This document shows positions 33,314-41,353 of a DNA stretch of 64,000 nt, one piece after another; position 1 is the stretch's first letter, and each line of letters starts with the position of its first letter. The position numbers and the translations under genes were made by a program. Origin of the DNA: JBGAPH01 sp046349955 (lineage in GTDB: Bacteria; Planctomycetota; Planctomycetia; Pirellulales; JBGAPH01). The stretch spans positions 186,001 to 250,000 of the forward strand of contig JAXMBI010000001.1 of assembly GCA_046349955.1 (NCBI GenBank), written 5' to 3'. Below the pieces are notes generated by a model, which ran no database searches, was not told the DNA's origin, and saw only the letters and a list, made by a program, of their open reading frames with translations.

Positions 33314-34261
33314 ATGACCGCCGCGATTTCCACCACGGGTCTAACGAAGTTCTATGGCTCGCGCTGCGTCGTCGACAGCCTGACGCTCGACGTTCCGGAA
33401 GGCACGGTCTATGGGCTGCTGGGGCGCAACGGCTCCGGCAAATCGACAACGCTCAAAATGCTGCTGGGCTTCGTGCGCCCCGACCGCGGGAGGGCCAAGC
33501 TGCTCGGCGACGACGCAGCGACACTCCCGCCCGCCACCCGCGCCCGCATCGCCTACATCGCCGAGGGGCATCCCTTCGTCCGCTGGATGACGGTCGGCGA
33601 GGCGGTGAACTTCACCCGCGCGTTCTACCCGAACTGGAACACCGCGCTGCTCGATCAGGTGCTCGACCACTTCGCCCTGCCGCGGCGGGCCAAGATCCGC
33701 AAGCTCTCGAACGGCCAGCGGGCCCAGGTGTCGCTCGCGCTCGCGGTGGCGCCCGATCCTGAGCTGCTGATCCTCGACGATCCCACGCTGGGGCTCGACA
33801 CCGTGGTGCGGCGCGACTTTCTCGAGTCGCTGATCCAAATCATCCAGCGCCAAGGCCGCACGATCCTGATCAGTTCGCACATTCTGAACGACGTGGAACG
33901 CGTGGCCGACCGCATCGGCATTATGGTCGACGGCGTGCTGCGGGTCGATTGCCCGACCGAGCACTTCAAGCTGGCGGTCTGCAAGGTCGTGCTCGAGTTC
34001 ACGGGGGAACCGCCCGTGTGTCCGCCGAGCGAAGGACTGGTAAGCGCCTGGCGCGCTGGGCGGCGGCTCGAGCTCGTGTTCGTTGGCTACGGCGCGCGGC
34101 AGCGGGCGCTGGTCGAGTCGCTGGGGCCAGAGAGCGTCGACGTGCTGGAACTGAACCTGGAAGACGCGTTCATCGAGTACACCCGCGGGCCACGGCGTGG
34201 CCTGCCGATGTTGGCGTGGGCCGACAGGCGAGAAGCCTGTCCCACGACGAGGGTTGGATAG
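33314..34261 (+). CDS. ABC transporter ATP-binding protein
   Basis: 315 aa. Walker A GRNGSGKST, Q-loop region around YIAEGHPFVRWMTVGE, signature LSNGQRAQVSLALAVAP (Asn replaces the usual first Gly of LSGGQ), Walker B LLILDDPTLGLD and switch His in LISSHIL. In the second half is a regulatory extension. The last about 20 residues (after EYTRGPRRG) are encoded by a dispersed palindromic repeat (GACAGGC-GAGAA-GCCTGTC near 34220) and look like a recent C-terminal extension. Probably powers the membrane protein encoded at 34371. Confidence 0.92.
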   Translation: MTAAISTTGLTKFYGSRCVVDSLTLDVPEGTVYGLLGRNGSGKSTTLKMLLGFVRPDRGRAKLLGDDAATLPPATRARIAYIAEGHPFVRWMTVGEAVNFTRAFYPNWNTALLDQVLDHFALPRRAKIRKLSNGQRAQVSLALAVAPDPELLILDDPTLGLDTVVRRDFLESLIQIIQRQGRTILISSHILNDVERVADRIGIMVDGVLRVDCPTEHFKLAVCKVVLEFTGEPPVCPPSEGLVSAWRAGRRLELVFVGYGARQRALVESLGPESVDVLELNLEDAFIEYTRGPRRGLPMLAWADRREACPTTRVG

Positions 34262-34294
34262 CAGCCGTGGAGTGCCCAGCCCTACCTTAAGTGG

Positions 34295-34313
34295 CACAGG
34301 CTTCCAGCCTGTG
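34295..34313. repeat. CACAGGCT/AGCCTGTG short palindrome
   Basis: 8-base arms around TCC. A sister sequence (GACAGGC-GAGAA-GCCTGTC) lies about 75 bases upstream inside the end of the ATPase gene, so the two are probably one composite repeat insertion. Confidence 0.65.
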
Positions 34314-34370
34314 TTGTTCCGCCGAACCTTGCCCGCACCCTTTGCAGTCCCTTGCCCTGAGAGAGTTGCC

Positions 34371-35024
34371 ATGATTCGAGCCATTGCCCTCAAGGAGCTG
34401 CGCGAGGTCTCGGTGTTCGCGGGGTTGGGACTCGCGGCGCTGCTGTTCATCGCAGCCTCGCAAATGGGGTGGAATCCGTTTTGGACTTCAGCCGCGCAGG
34501 GGCTTCCGGCGTTGCCGTTCCTCGGCGATAGCTTCCGGCTCGAATATGGGGGCGTTGCCATCCTGATCGCCGCGGCGCTTGGACTGTGGCAGACGTTGGG
34601 AGATTACTGGGGAGGCGCACAGCTCTTCTTGTTCCATCGCCCAATTAGCCGACGGCAGTACGTTCGCGTGAAACTGGTGACGGGGCTGCTCGTGTACCTG
34701 GCCCCGACGGCCGTGCCGGTGCTGATCTACGGCTGGTGGGCTGGCACGCCAGGCACGCACCATGCGCCTTTTTTCTGGTCGATGACCTTGGAAACGTGGC
34801 AGACTTGGCTGGCCGGCGCTGCGGTGTACTTGGGGGCTTTCCTTTCCGGACTGCGGCCGGCTGCTTGGCTGGGAACTCGGCTAGCGCCGCTGGTTGCTTC
34901 GCTGATGGTCGTATTTCCGCTGGCGATGTTTCGCGGGGCGCTGTTCCTGCCCGTGTTCCTGGCTGTTTGCGCGCTGCTCGTCTGGCTCATCCTATTCGTC
35001 GCCGATGAGCGAGAGTTGAGTTAG
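34371..35024 (+). CDS. ABC transporter permease (six-helix membrane protein)
   Basis: 217 aa. Opens MIRAIALKELREVSVFAGLG, an N-terminal cytoplasmic helix as in ABC-2 type exporters, then about six hydrophobic segments (near VFAGLGLAALLFIAA, ILIAAALGLWQTLGD, VTGLLVYLAPTAVPVLIY, WLAGAAVYLGAFLSGL, PLVASLMVVFPLAMF and LFLPVFLAVCALLVWLILFV). A frame-open extension upstream to 34197 is not used. Together with the ATPase it makes a half-transporter; substrate unknown. Confidence 0.82.
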   Translation: MIRAIALKELREVSVFAGLGLAALLFIAASQMGWNPFWTSAAQGLPALPFLGDSFRLEYGGVAILIAAALGLWQTLGDYWGGAQLFLFHRPISRRQYVRVKLVTGLLVYLAPTAVPVLIYGWWAGTPGTHHAPFFWSMTLETWQTWLAGAAVYLGAFLSGLRPAAWLGTRLAPLVASLMVVFPLAMFRGALFLPVFLAVCALLVWLILFVADERELS

Positions 35025-35068
35025 TCCATTCGGCACTCACTGTCTTCAGCCCTTTCGCGAGCCTCACC

Positions 35069-36493
35069 ATGTCGAAGCTGCCTTTGATCCGCCTGCTGCC
35101 GCTCGCATTGGTCGTGGCGCTCGGCGTCGCCGTCGCCTGGGGGAGCCTGACCGGGTTCGTGCTGGGCATGGTGCAGCAGTCGCGCTCGCGCAACGAGCAG
35201 TCCGATCAGCTCTGCGTCACCCGGCAGGGCGAACCGGTGATCTACCGGAGTCAGACAAAGGGTGATCCGATCGTGCTGCTCGATCTCGACGGCAAGCCGT
35301 TGGCGAATCAGTCGGCGAACGACCTCGCTTATTTGAACTTTGTCAGCAGCGGTCCTCTCGCCTCTTGGTTGATGGGCGTTCCTTGGCGAAGCCGGCTTGT
35401 CGCGGAGATGGTCCCGCAAGTGCCCAGGTCCGCTTGGTACTTGATCCACGATGGTCAGGTGAACGGGCGGGCCTATGGCGTCGGCTACGACTTGGGGGCC
35501 AATCGGCCGATGGCGTACTTTAGCCGGCAGGGTTTTTCGCAGGAACTTCCGGACCGCGCTGACTGGTTCGAGGTCAAGGGCAGTGACGGATTGAACCTAG
35601 CGACCACGGAGCTATTTGGAATCCCATACTGGCCGGGCGACGGCCAAATGACTCTGCTGGCGGACGGTAAGTTGTGGCAGATCGATCTTGGCGGCCGCAG
35701 CGTTCGCGTGCTGCGAGAGGCCCCAGACGCCGTGGCAGTCGCCAAGATCGACCGCGCTGCGCCAACTGAACAACCGCCGCCGGTGCGCTCGTCGAACCCC
35801 GAACCGCTCGAAAGCCGACTGGCGCTGCGATTTTCCGACGCCATCGAGGTCATTGACCCGAAGTCCGGCGACTCGATTCGTTACCAGCTTCCTGCGGACT
35901 GGAGCGACAACGCGTTCCGGGCCCTGCAATTGGCCGACGATCGGCTCTTGATCGACGAATACCACATCAACGAGGCGGGGGAATCGCGAATCGTGTGGCT
36001 CGACCGCGCTGGGAAAGTCGTCGACGAGCGGGTGCTCGCTGGCCAGCGCCGTCGTGGCGCCTCGGCTGCGGAAGCATGCTGGACCACACTACTCGTTACC
36101 CCGATTCCATCGACGCTGTACGCTTTCGCGCTGCTAGCGCCGACTCGGGCAGAAGGTGCGGCTGCGGATGGGAGCTATGCGAGCGGCTTCGCAAAGACCG
36201 CGTCCCAAATCTGGCCCAGCGTCCTCCTAGTCACCCTCATCGGCCTCGCCCTGGCCATTGCCGCCTACCGCCGCCAAAAGCAGTTCGGCCTGCCCGGCGC
36301 CGCAGCTTGGGCGGTCTTCTGCTTCGCGCTAGGCGTGCCGGGTTGGTTGGCGTACCGGTTTCTCTGGCCTTGGCCGCCGCTGGGGGCGTGTCCGAGTTGC
36401 GAGCACACGACGCCGGTCGATCGTCCGGCGTGTCTCGACTGCGGCCGCAGCTTCCCGCCGCCGCGGCTGACCGGCGCCGAGGTCTTTGCGTAG
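35069..36493 (+). CDS. membrane protein with C-terminal zinc ribbon, third gene of the ABC module
   Basis: 474 aa. One N-terminal membrane segment (LPLALVVALGVAVAWGSL), a large extracytoplasmic part (about 40-365), and near the end two or three further segments (SVLLVTLIGLALAIAAY, AAAWAVFCFALGVPGWLAY). The final 45 residues contain CPSCEHTTPVDRPACLDCG, a four-cysteine zinc ribbon, which would be cytoplasmic. It starts 44 bases after the permease gene on the same strand. I do not recognise a family; it could be a sensor or accessory subunit of the transporter. Confidence 0.75.
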   Translation: MSKLPLIRLLPLALVVALGVAVAWGSLTGFVLGMVQQSRSRNEQSDQLCVTRQGEPVIYRSQTKGDPIVLLDLDGKPLANQSANDLAYLNFVSSGPLASWLMGVPWRSRLVAEMVPQVPRSAWYLIHDGQVNGRAYGVGYDLGANRPMAYFSRQGFSQELPDRADWFEVKGSDGLNLATTELFGIPYWPGDGQMTLLADGKLWQIDLGGRSVRVLREAPDAVAVAKIDRAAPTEQPPPVRSSNPEPLESRLALRFSDAIEVIDPKSGDSIRYQLPADWSDNAFRALQLADDRLLIDEYHINEAGESRIVWLDRAGKVVDERVLAGQRRRGASAAEACWTTLLVTPIPSTLYAFALLAPTRAEGAAADGSYASGFAKTASQIWPSVLLVTLIGLALAIAAYRRQKQFGLPGAAAWAVFCFALGVPGWLAYRFLWPWPPLGACPSCEHTTPVDRPACLDCGRSFPPPRLTGAEVFA

Positions 36494-36520
36494 CCTCTCT
36501 TCTCCCTCACGAAGGCCCCC

Positions 36521-36545
36521 GGCGAGCGGCCCAGCGTAAGCTGGC
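36521..36545. repeat. GGCGAGCGG / GTAAGCTGGC dispersed repeat, copy 2
   Basis: GGCGAGCGGCCCAGCGTAAG followed by CTGGC; differs from the copy at 22269 by one extra C. It is followed by a second GC-rich inverted section to about 36605. Confidence 0.6.
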
Positions 36546-36654
36546 CGGCAGGTTGGCTGTTGGGCGCGCTCTGGTCAGCCGGCTCACGCCGGACCGCTCG
36601 CCCTGGAGGTTGCCACGCGCCCGGGAGATGCGCCGCTTGACCCACGTTCGATAT

Positions 36655-36683
36655 TTGTGGTTTTTCTGGACCGATGCTATCGT
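36655..36683 (+). promoter_or_regulatory. candidate promoter of the DUF1501 gene
   Basis: TTGTGG (36655-36660) and TATCGT (36678-36683), 17-base spacer, about 100 bases upstream of the start codon. Confidence 0.4.
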
Positions 36684-36791
36684 AAGGGGCGCTGGCAAGG
36701 GTCGACATTCCCACCCTTCCGACCTGCCTCGTCGGCGCCCTAGCTGACAGGGGCGTTAGGCCGTGATCCTCGCTTGCCCAGGAGCGTTCGC

Positions 36792-38159
36792 ATGCTCACG
36801 ATCTTCGGCAGCCCCCGCGCGGGCCAGCGGATGTGCGACGGCGTCTCCCGCCGCAGCTTTCTGCGCATCGGCGGCATGGCCTTGGGTGGCCTCTCGCTCC
36901 CACAGGTGTTGGCGGCTGAAGCCGAAGCCGGCGTCAAACGCCGTCACAAGGCGCTGATCAACGTATTTCTCCCCGGCGGGCCCCCGCATCTCGACATGTG
37001 GGACCTCAAGGAGCAGGCGCCGGCCGAAATCCGCGGCGAGTTCCGCGCGATCAACACGAGCGTGCCTGGCATCCGCATCTGCGAAATGTTTCCGCGGATC
37101 GCCGGCATGATGGACAAGTTCGTGCCGATCCGTTCGCTCGTCGGCTCTACGGGCGACCACGACGGCTACCAGTGCATGACGGGCCGTTTGCCCCGCCCAA
37201 AGCCCGCCGGCGGCTGGCCCGCGGTTGGCGCCGTCGTCTCGAAGCTGGCCGGCGCGGCCACGCCCGGCGTGCCGCCGCATGTCTCACTGATGTACAAGAC
37301 GGGCAACCGCACCTGGGGCGAGCCAGGCACAGGCGGATTCTTGGGTTCTGCCCACGCTCCCTTTGGCGTAATCGGCCGCGGCAAGCAGGGGGCGGCCCAA
37401 GACATGGTGCTCCAAGGAATTACGCTCGAGCGGCTCCGCGACCGCCAGCAACTGCTCGCTTCGCTCGACACGTTTCGCCGGGAGGCCGACGCCACCGGAC
37501 TCATGGACGGCATGGACGCCTACACGCAGCAGGCCGTGGGCATCCTCACCTCATCGGCCCTGGTCGAAGCGCTCGACCTCTCGAAGGAAGCGCCCGGCAA
37601 CCTCGCCCGCTACGGCCAAGGCAATCCCACGCCGCGGCGCGACGGCGCGCCGCGGATGACCGACAGCTTCGTGCTGGCCCGCCGGCTCGTCGAGGCAGGC
37701 GCCCGCGTCGTCTCGCTCAACTTCAGCCGTTGGGATTGGCATGGCCCCGATGGCAAAAACTACGTCGAAGGGCGGATCGACATGCCGCTCTTGGACCAGG
37801 CGCTTTCGGCGCTGGTCTCCGACCTCCACGAGCGCGGGCTGGCCGACGACGTGTCAGTCGTTTGCTGGGGGGAGTTCGGCCGCACCCCGCGGATCAATCG
37901 CCACGCTAGCCGCGACCATTGGCCGCAAGTTTCCTGCGCCCTGCTGGCCGGCGGCGGCATGAAGACCGGCCAGGTGATCGGCGCCACCGACCGCCTGGGG
38001 GGCGAGGCCGACAGCCGCCCCGTGACCCACCAGGACATCTTCTGCACCCTCTACCACAACCTGGGCATCGACGCCCGGTCGATCACGATTAAGGACCTGA
38101 GCGGGCGGCCGCAGTATTTGGTGGATGGAGATGCGGCGCCGATTGGGGAGTTGGTTTAG
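36792..38159 (+). CDS. DUF1501 family protein with Tat signal
   Basis: 455 aa from ATG 36792 (AGGAGCG upstream). The twin-arginine signal SRRSFLRIGGMALGG lies at about residue 18-32, so the protein is exported folded. Family blocks: LINVFLPGGPPHLDMWDLK, GDHDGYQCMTGR, LARRLVEAGARVVSLNFSRWDWHG, VVCWGEFGRTPRIN and RDHWPQVSCALLAGGG. The fold is that of alkaline phosphatase/sulfatases. These proteins are abundant in planctomycetes, often paired with DUF1549/DUF1553 proteins; no partner is beside it. Enzymatic role unknown. Confidence 0.92.
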   Translation: MLTIFGSPRAGQRMCDGVSRRSFLRIGGMALGGLSLPQVLAAEAEAGVKRRHKALINVFLPGGPPHLDMWDLKEQAPAEIRGEFRAINTSVPGIRICEMFPRIAGMMDKFVPIRSLVGSTGDHDGYQCMTGRLPRPKPAGGWPAVGAVVSKLAGAATPGVPPHVSLMYKTGNRTWGEPGTGGFLGSAHAPFGVIGRGKQGAAQDMVLQGITLERLRDRQQLLASLDTFRREADATGLMDGMDAYTQQAVGILTSSALVEALDLSKEAPGNLARYGQGNPTPRRDGAPRMTDSFVLARRLVEAGARVVSLNFSRWDWHGPDGKNYVEGRIDMPLLDQALSALVSDLHERGLADDVSVVCWGEFGRTPRINRHASRDHWPQVSCALLAGGGMKTGQVIGATDRLGGEADSRPVTHQDIFCTLYHNLGIDARSITIKDLSGRPQYLVDGDAAPIGELV

Positions 38160-38272
38160 GAAGGAACCCTCAACCAGGCGCCGGTAGCCTAAAGCGCCCG
38201 CGCTCAGATACCCTATTCTCCAGAGGCGAACGGCCCGGATTTTTGGCCGCGCGAGCGAACGAGGCCGGACCC

Positions 38273-38845
38273 ATGGCGACTTCAACGAACTCAATGACGG
38301 CGGAGCAACTTTTTGCCCTGCCGAATTCTGGAGGACCGAGCGAGCTGGTGCGAGGGGAGCGCCGTATGATGACGCCGGCCGGTTACGACCATGGCCGCAT
38401 CGAGAATCGGCTCAACTACGTGCTGACCCACTTCGTCGAACAGCACGGTCTCGGCGCCGTTTTGACGAGCGATACCGGATTCCTTTTGGCTCGCAATCCA
38501 GATACCGTGCGCTGCGCCGATGTGGCATTCATCCTCCAGGAACGGATCGAGCCGCCCGGTCGTCAGGGTCCGTATTACCCCGGCGCTCCCGACCTGGCGA
38601 TCGAGATCGCATCTCCTTCAGACCGAACCGGCGAGATCGACGAGAAGGTGCAGGACTGGCTCGCCCACGGCTGCCAAGTCGTGTGGCTGGTCAATCCGCA
38701 GTGGCGCACGGTGACGGTCTACCGCAGCGACGCAGACATCAAGCTCTTCACCGAGGCCGACACTCTCGATGAGCCAACGCTGCTGCCGGGCTTCTGTCTG
38801 TTGGTACGGCAGATCTTCGAGCCCAAGGTTCGTCCGACGCCCTAG
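38273..38845 (+). CDS. Uma2-family (DUF820) putative restriction-fold endonuclease
   Basis: 190 aa. Family blocks: ELVRGERRMMTPAGYDHGRIENRL, TSDTGFLLARNPDTVRCADVAFI, PDLAIEIASPSDR, and EKVQDWLAHGCQVVWLVNP, with the acidic residues of the PD-(D/E)xK-type core. Uma2 proteins are very common in cyanobacteria and planctomycetes and their biological role is unsettled. The ATG at 38273 is chosen because it gives the usual N-terminus. Confidence 0.87.
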   Translation: MATSTNSMTAEQLFALPNSGGPSELVRGERRMMTPAGYDHGRIENRLNYVLTHFVEQHGLGAVLTSDTGFLLARNPDTVRCADVAFILQERIEPPGRQGPYYPGAPDLAIEIASPSDRTGEIDEKVQDWLAHGCQVVWLVNPQWRTVTVYRSDADIKLFTEADTLDEPTLLPGFCLLVRQIFEPKVRPTP

Positions 38846-39013
38846 CGCTGTGTCCCACCTTGTGTTTCGGGTTGTGCCACACTAGTCCAGCAGCGCCGGC
38901 CGAAATCCGGCTCCCCTAAGCAACGCCGTTCTGTTCGACGCGTCCGCCGATCTTCTCGGCCCAGTGCGCCATGATCCGCGAAAGCTGATCGCTGCCAATT
39001 GTTAGGCACGTAT

Positions 39014-40300
39014 CTACGCCGAGGCGTCGGCCGGAAAATGGCTGAGATCCAGCGTGTGCGCCGGGACCATCTTGGCGTTCTTCTCGTCCCAGCCCATCAC
39101 TTGGCTCGTGCGCCAGCTCTCGTTGGCCATGTTCACCGCCACCACGCCGGCCAGGCCCAACTCGCAGGGGCAGTTGAGGGCTTCGCCGCTCCGCAGATGG
39201 TTCTGCAGGTTCACGTGGTGCAGCAGGTTGTCTTCGGCGCCGGTCTTCGTATGCATGCCGAGCACCTTGTCGTCCTTGTCCTTCGCCACCCAGCCCGTGG
39301 GCGTGAAGTACATGGTGCCGCGGTAGCCGCGGATCAGGTGGTCGACCCCCACGCGATTGCTCATCGTGCCGAGCACGTACACGGTCATCCCGCGGGGGTA
39401 CTCGCAGATCATCTCGAAGTTGTCGGGCAGATCGCGTCCATCTGGCCACTGCCAAATCCCCCCCATGCCGACCACGCGCCGCGGATAGAGCAGGTCGCAG
39501 GCCTTCATGATCCGCGTGATGCGGTGGATGAACAGGTCAGTGGCGATGCCGCCTGAGTACTGCGAGTAGTTGCGCCACTCGAAGTAGTGGTGCGGATCCC
39601 AATCGCGCTTGGCGGTGTGGCCCAGCCAGGCGGTCCAGTCGAGATCGGCCGGCTTGGGTTGATTGGCATCAAGGCCGGGCTCGCGCCAGGGGCCCTGCTT
39701 GTCGTAGCGGCGGACGTATTCGATCTGGGCCTGCACCACCTTGCCGAGGATGCCTTCGCGAATGGCGTCGGCGGCGGTGCGGTAGCTGTCATCCGACATC
39801 GCCTGCACGCCGACTTGCAGCGGCAGTTTGGTTTCCTTCTGCTTGGCGACGACCTTTTGGGCCTCGGGAATCGAGTGGGTCATCGGCTTTTCGCAGTACA
39901 CCGCCTTGCCGGCGTCGAGCGCGTCGAGCGTCATCTGGCAGTGCCAGTGCTCGGGCGTGGCGATGGTGACGTAGTCGATTTCCTTGATGTCCAAGAGCGG
40001 GCGGTAGTCTTGGAAGACCTTGCCGGCGCTCGTGAGCTTAGCGCCGTCTTCGGCCCGCTTCTTCCAGCAGTCGGCGACGGCCAGCGTCTCCAGGTTCTGC
40101 TTTTCGGCGATCTTGACGATCGCCTCCATGTGGCTGTTGGCCATGCCCCCCGCGCCGATGAAGCCGATGCGGATGCGGTCGTTGGCGCCCTTGATGTTCG
40201 CGTAGCTGCGGGCGGTCCAGGCAACGCTGGCAGCGGCGGCCCCCGCGACGCTGGCGGCCCCCAAGAAGCTCCGGCGGGAAACATTGCTGTCAGGCGACAT
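39014..40300 (-). CDS. exported Gfo/Idh/MocA-family oxidoreductase
   Basis: 428 aa with a Tat signal SRRSFLGAASVAGAAAASVAW at the N-terminus. Rossmann motif IGFIGAGGMANSH, EKPMTHSIPEAQ with the family lysine, then the C-terminal domain with QYSGGIATDLFIHR. The Tat-exported branch is characteristic of planctomycetes and likely acts on carbohydrate derivatives in the periplasm; substrate unknown. Confidence 0.92.
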   Translation of the reverse strand: MSPDSNVSRRSFLGAASVAGAAAASVAWTARSYANIKGANDRIRIGFIGAGGMANSHMEAIVKIAEKQNLETLAVADCWKKRAEDGAKLTSAGKVFQDYRPLLDIKEIDYVTIATPEHWHCQMTLDALDAGKAVYCEKPMTHSIPEAQKVVAKQKETKLPLQVGVQAMSDDSYRTAADAIREGILGKVVQAQIEYVRRYDKQGPWREPGLDANQPKPADLDWTAWLGHTAKRDWDPHHYFEWRNYSQYSGGIATDLFIHRITRIMKACDLLYPRRVVGMGGIWQWPDGRDLPDNFEMICEYPRGMTVYVLGTMSNRVGVDHLIRGYRGTMYFTPTGWVAKDKDDKVLGMHTKTGAEDNLLHHVNLQNHLRSGEALNCPCELGLAGVVAVNMANESWRTSQVMGWDEKNAKMVPAHTLDLSHFPADASA

Positions 40301-40498
40301 CGGGCAGGCTCCGGAAAACGGATGATTGCAGGGCGGGACCGGCGACGGGGCGCGGGTGGGATTGTTGGACTTAGCTTAATAGAATGGAAGGGGGTGGGCA
40401 AGATTTGGGTAAGAACGCGAGCTGGCCGGCAAGTCGACTCCCCCGCTGCCGGTGCCGATAATTTGTCGTGGGAAGCCCCTTCACGTTGGGTTCTGTCT

Positions 40499-40780
40499 AT
40501 GGCAACGTCGACGTCGGAAGAACTCGAAGCCTTGGTTCAGAGCGAGTTGGCAGCCGGAGGGTACGCTAGTCGCGAAGCTCTGCTGCTGGCGGCACTGCGG
40601 GCACTGCGGGAAGACCGCGAGCATCTGCGTGAGTTCCGCGAGCAGCTTGCGCGGCGCATTGAGGAAGTCGACCGAGGGGAAGGAATCGTCCTGAACGACG
40701 AAGCCGAGATGCGGGAATACATGAATGGCTTGGACCGCCAGTTCGCGATCAAGTATGGGCTCGACCCAGACGCTTCATGA
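40499..40780 (+). CDS. ParD/CopG-like antitoxin
   Basis: 93 aa. Predicted ribbon-helix-helix N-terminus (TSEELEALVQSELAAGGYAS) followed by a long charged helix (REHLREFREQLARRIEEVDRGEG) that would wrap the toxin. Ends in an ATGA overlap with the toxin gene, so the two are translationally coupled. Typically binds and represses its own promoter; none was located in the 200 bases upstream. Confidence 0.8.
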   Translation: MATSTSEELEALVQSELAAGGYASREALLLAALRALREDREHLREFREQLARRIEEVDRGEGIVLNDEAEMREYMNGLDRQFAIKYGLDPDAS

Positions 40781-41076
40781 GCGGGTTCACGTTAGCTCCG
40801 AGCGCCGCGCGCGATCTGGACTCCATTTGGCACTATTTGGCGGTGGAGCAGAGTCGCCGGCAGACCGCGACCCGTCAGATTCAGCGTTTGAGCGACACCT
40901 TCGCAGCCCTTGGTCTACATCCGGAGTTGGGCCAGGTTCGCGACGATCTCGCCGAGGGAATTCGCGCATTCATCTGCCGTCCCTACGTGGTGCTGTACCG
41001 CATAGAGGTGCGAGGCCCCTGCATCCTCCAAATAGTGCATGGTTCCCGCGAATTGCGCGACCTGTTTCGTGACTAG
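40777..41076 (+). CDS. ParE/RelE-superfamily toxin
   Basis: 99 aa. FTLAPSAARDLDSIWHYLA at the start, GLHPELGQVRDDL and the C-terminal YVVLYRIEVRGPCILQIVHGSREL are ParE-like. Overlaps the antitoxin stop by 4 bases. ParE members poison gyrase; whether this one does or is a RelE-type nuclease cannot be told from sequence alone. The pair is plausible and intact. Confidence 0.85.
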   Translation: MSGFTLAPSAARDLDSIWHYLAVEQSRRQTATRQIQRLSDTFAALGLHPELGQVRDDLAEGIRAFICRPYVVLYRIEVRGPCILQIVHGSRELRDLFRD

Positions 41077-41083
41077 GGCCAGA

Positions 41084-41353
41084 ATGGAACTAGTGACCCC
41101 GAATTCCGTAGGCTACGAATTTGCGGCGATTTGCTTAGGCTACGAGCCAATCGACCTTGCCGGTGTGAATCCGTGGGCCTTTGTGTGGCAGGAGTTCCGC
41201 GGCCGCCCCCTCGTTGTGCCCCATCCGAGCTATCCGGGGCAACGGCACAAGCTTTCTCTCTATTCCATCCAAACCGACGGTGGGTTAGTCCAATTCGCTG
41301 CGGGCGAGGTATCGCCGGGCGTCTGGGTTTTCTATTTGCGCTCGCCGTCATGA
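41084..41353 (+). CDS. hypothetical 89-aa protein coupled to cysteine desulfurase
   Basis: Starts 7 bases after the toxin gene and overlaps the next start by ATGA (41350-41353). No family recognised. Composition is that of a small globular protein with aromatic residues (NPWAFVWQEFRG, LSLYSIQTDGG, GVWVFYLRSP). The tight packing suggests a real gene and shared transcription with both neighbours, but there is no independent functional clue. Confidence 0.55.
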   Translation: MELVTPNSVGYEFAAICLGYEPIDLAGVNPWAFVWQEFRGRPLVVPHPSYPGQRHKLSLYSIQTDGGLVQFAAGEVSPGVWVFYLRSPS

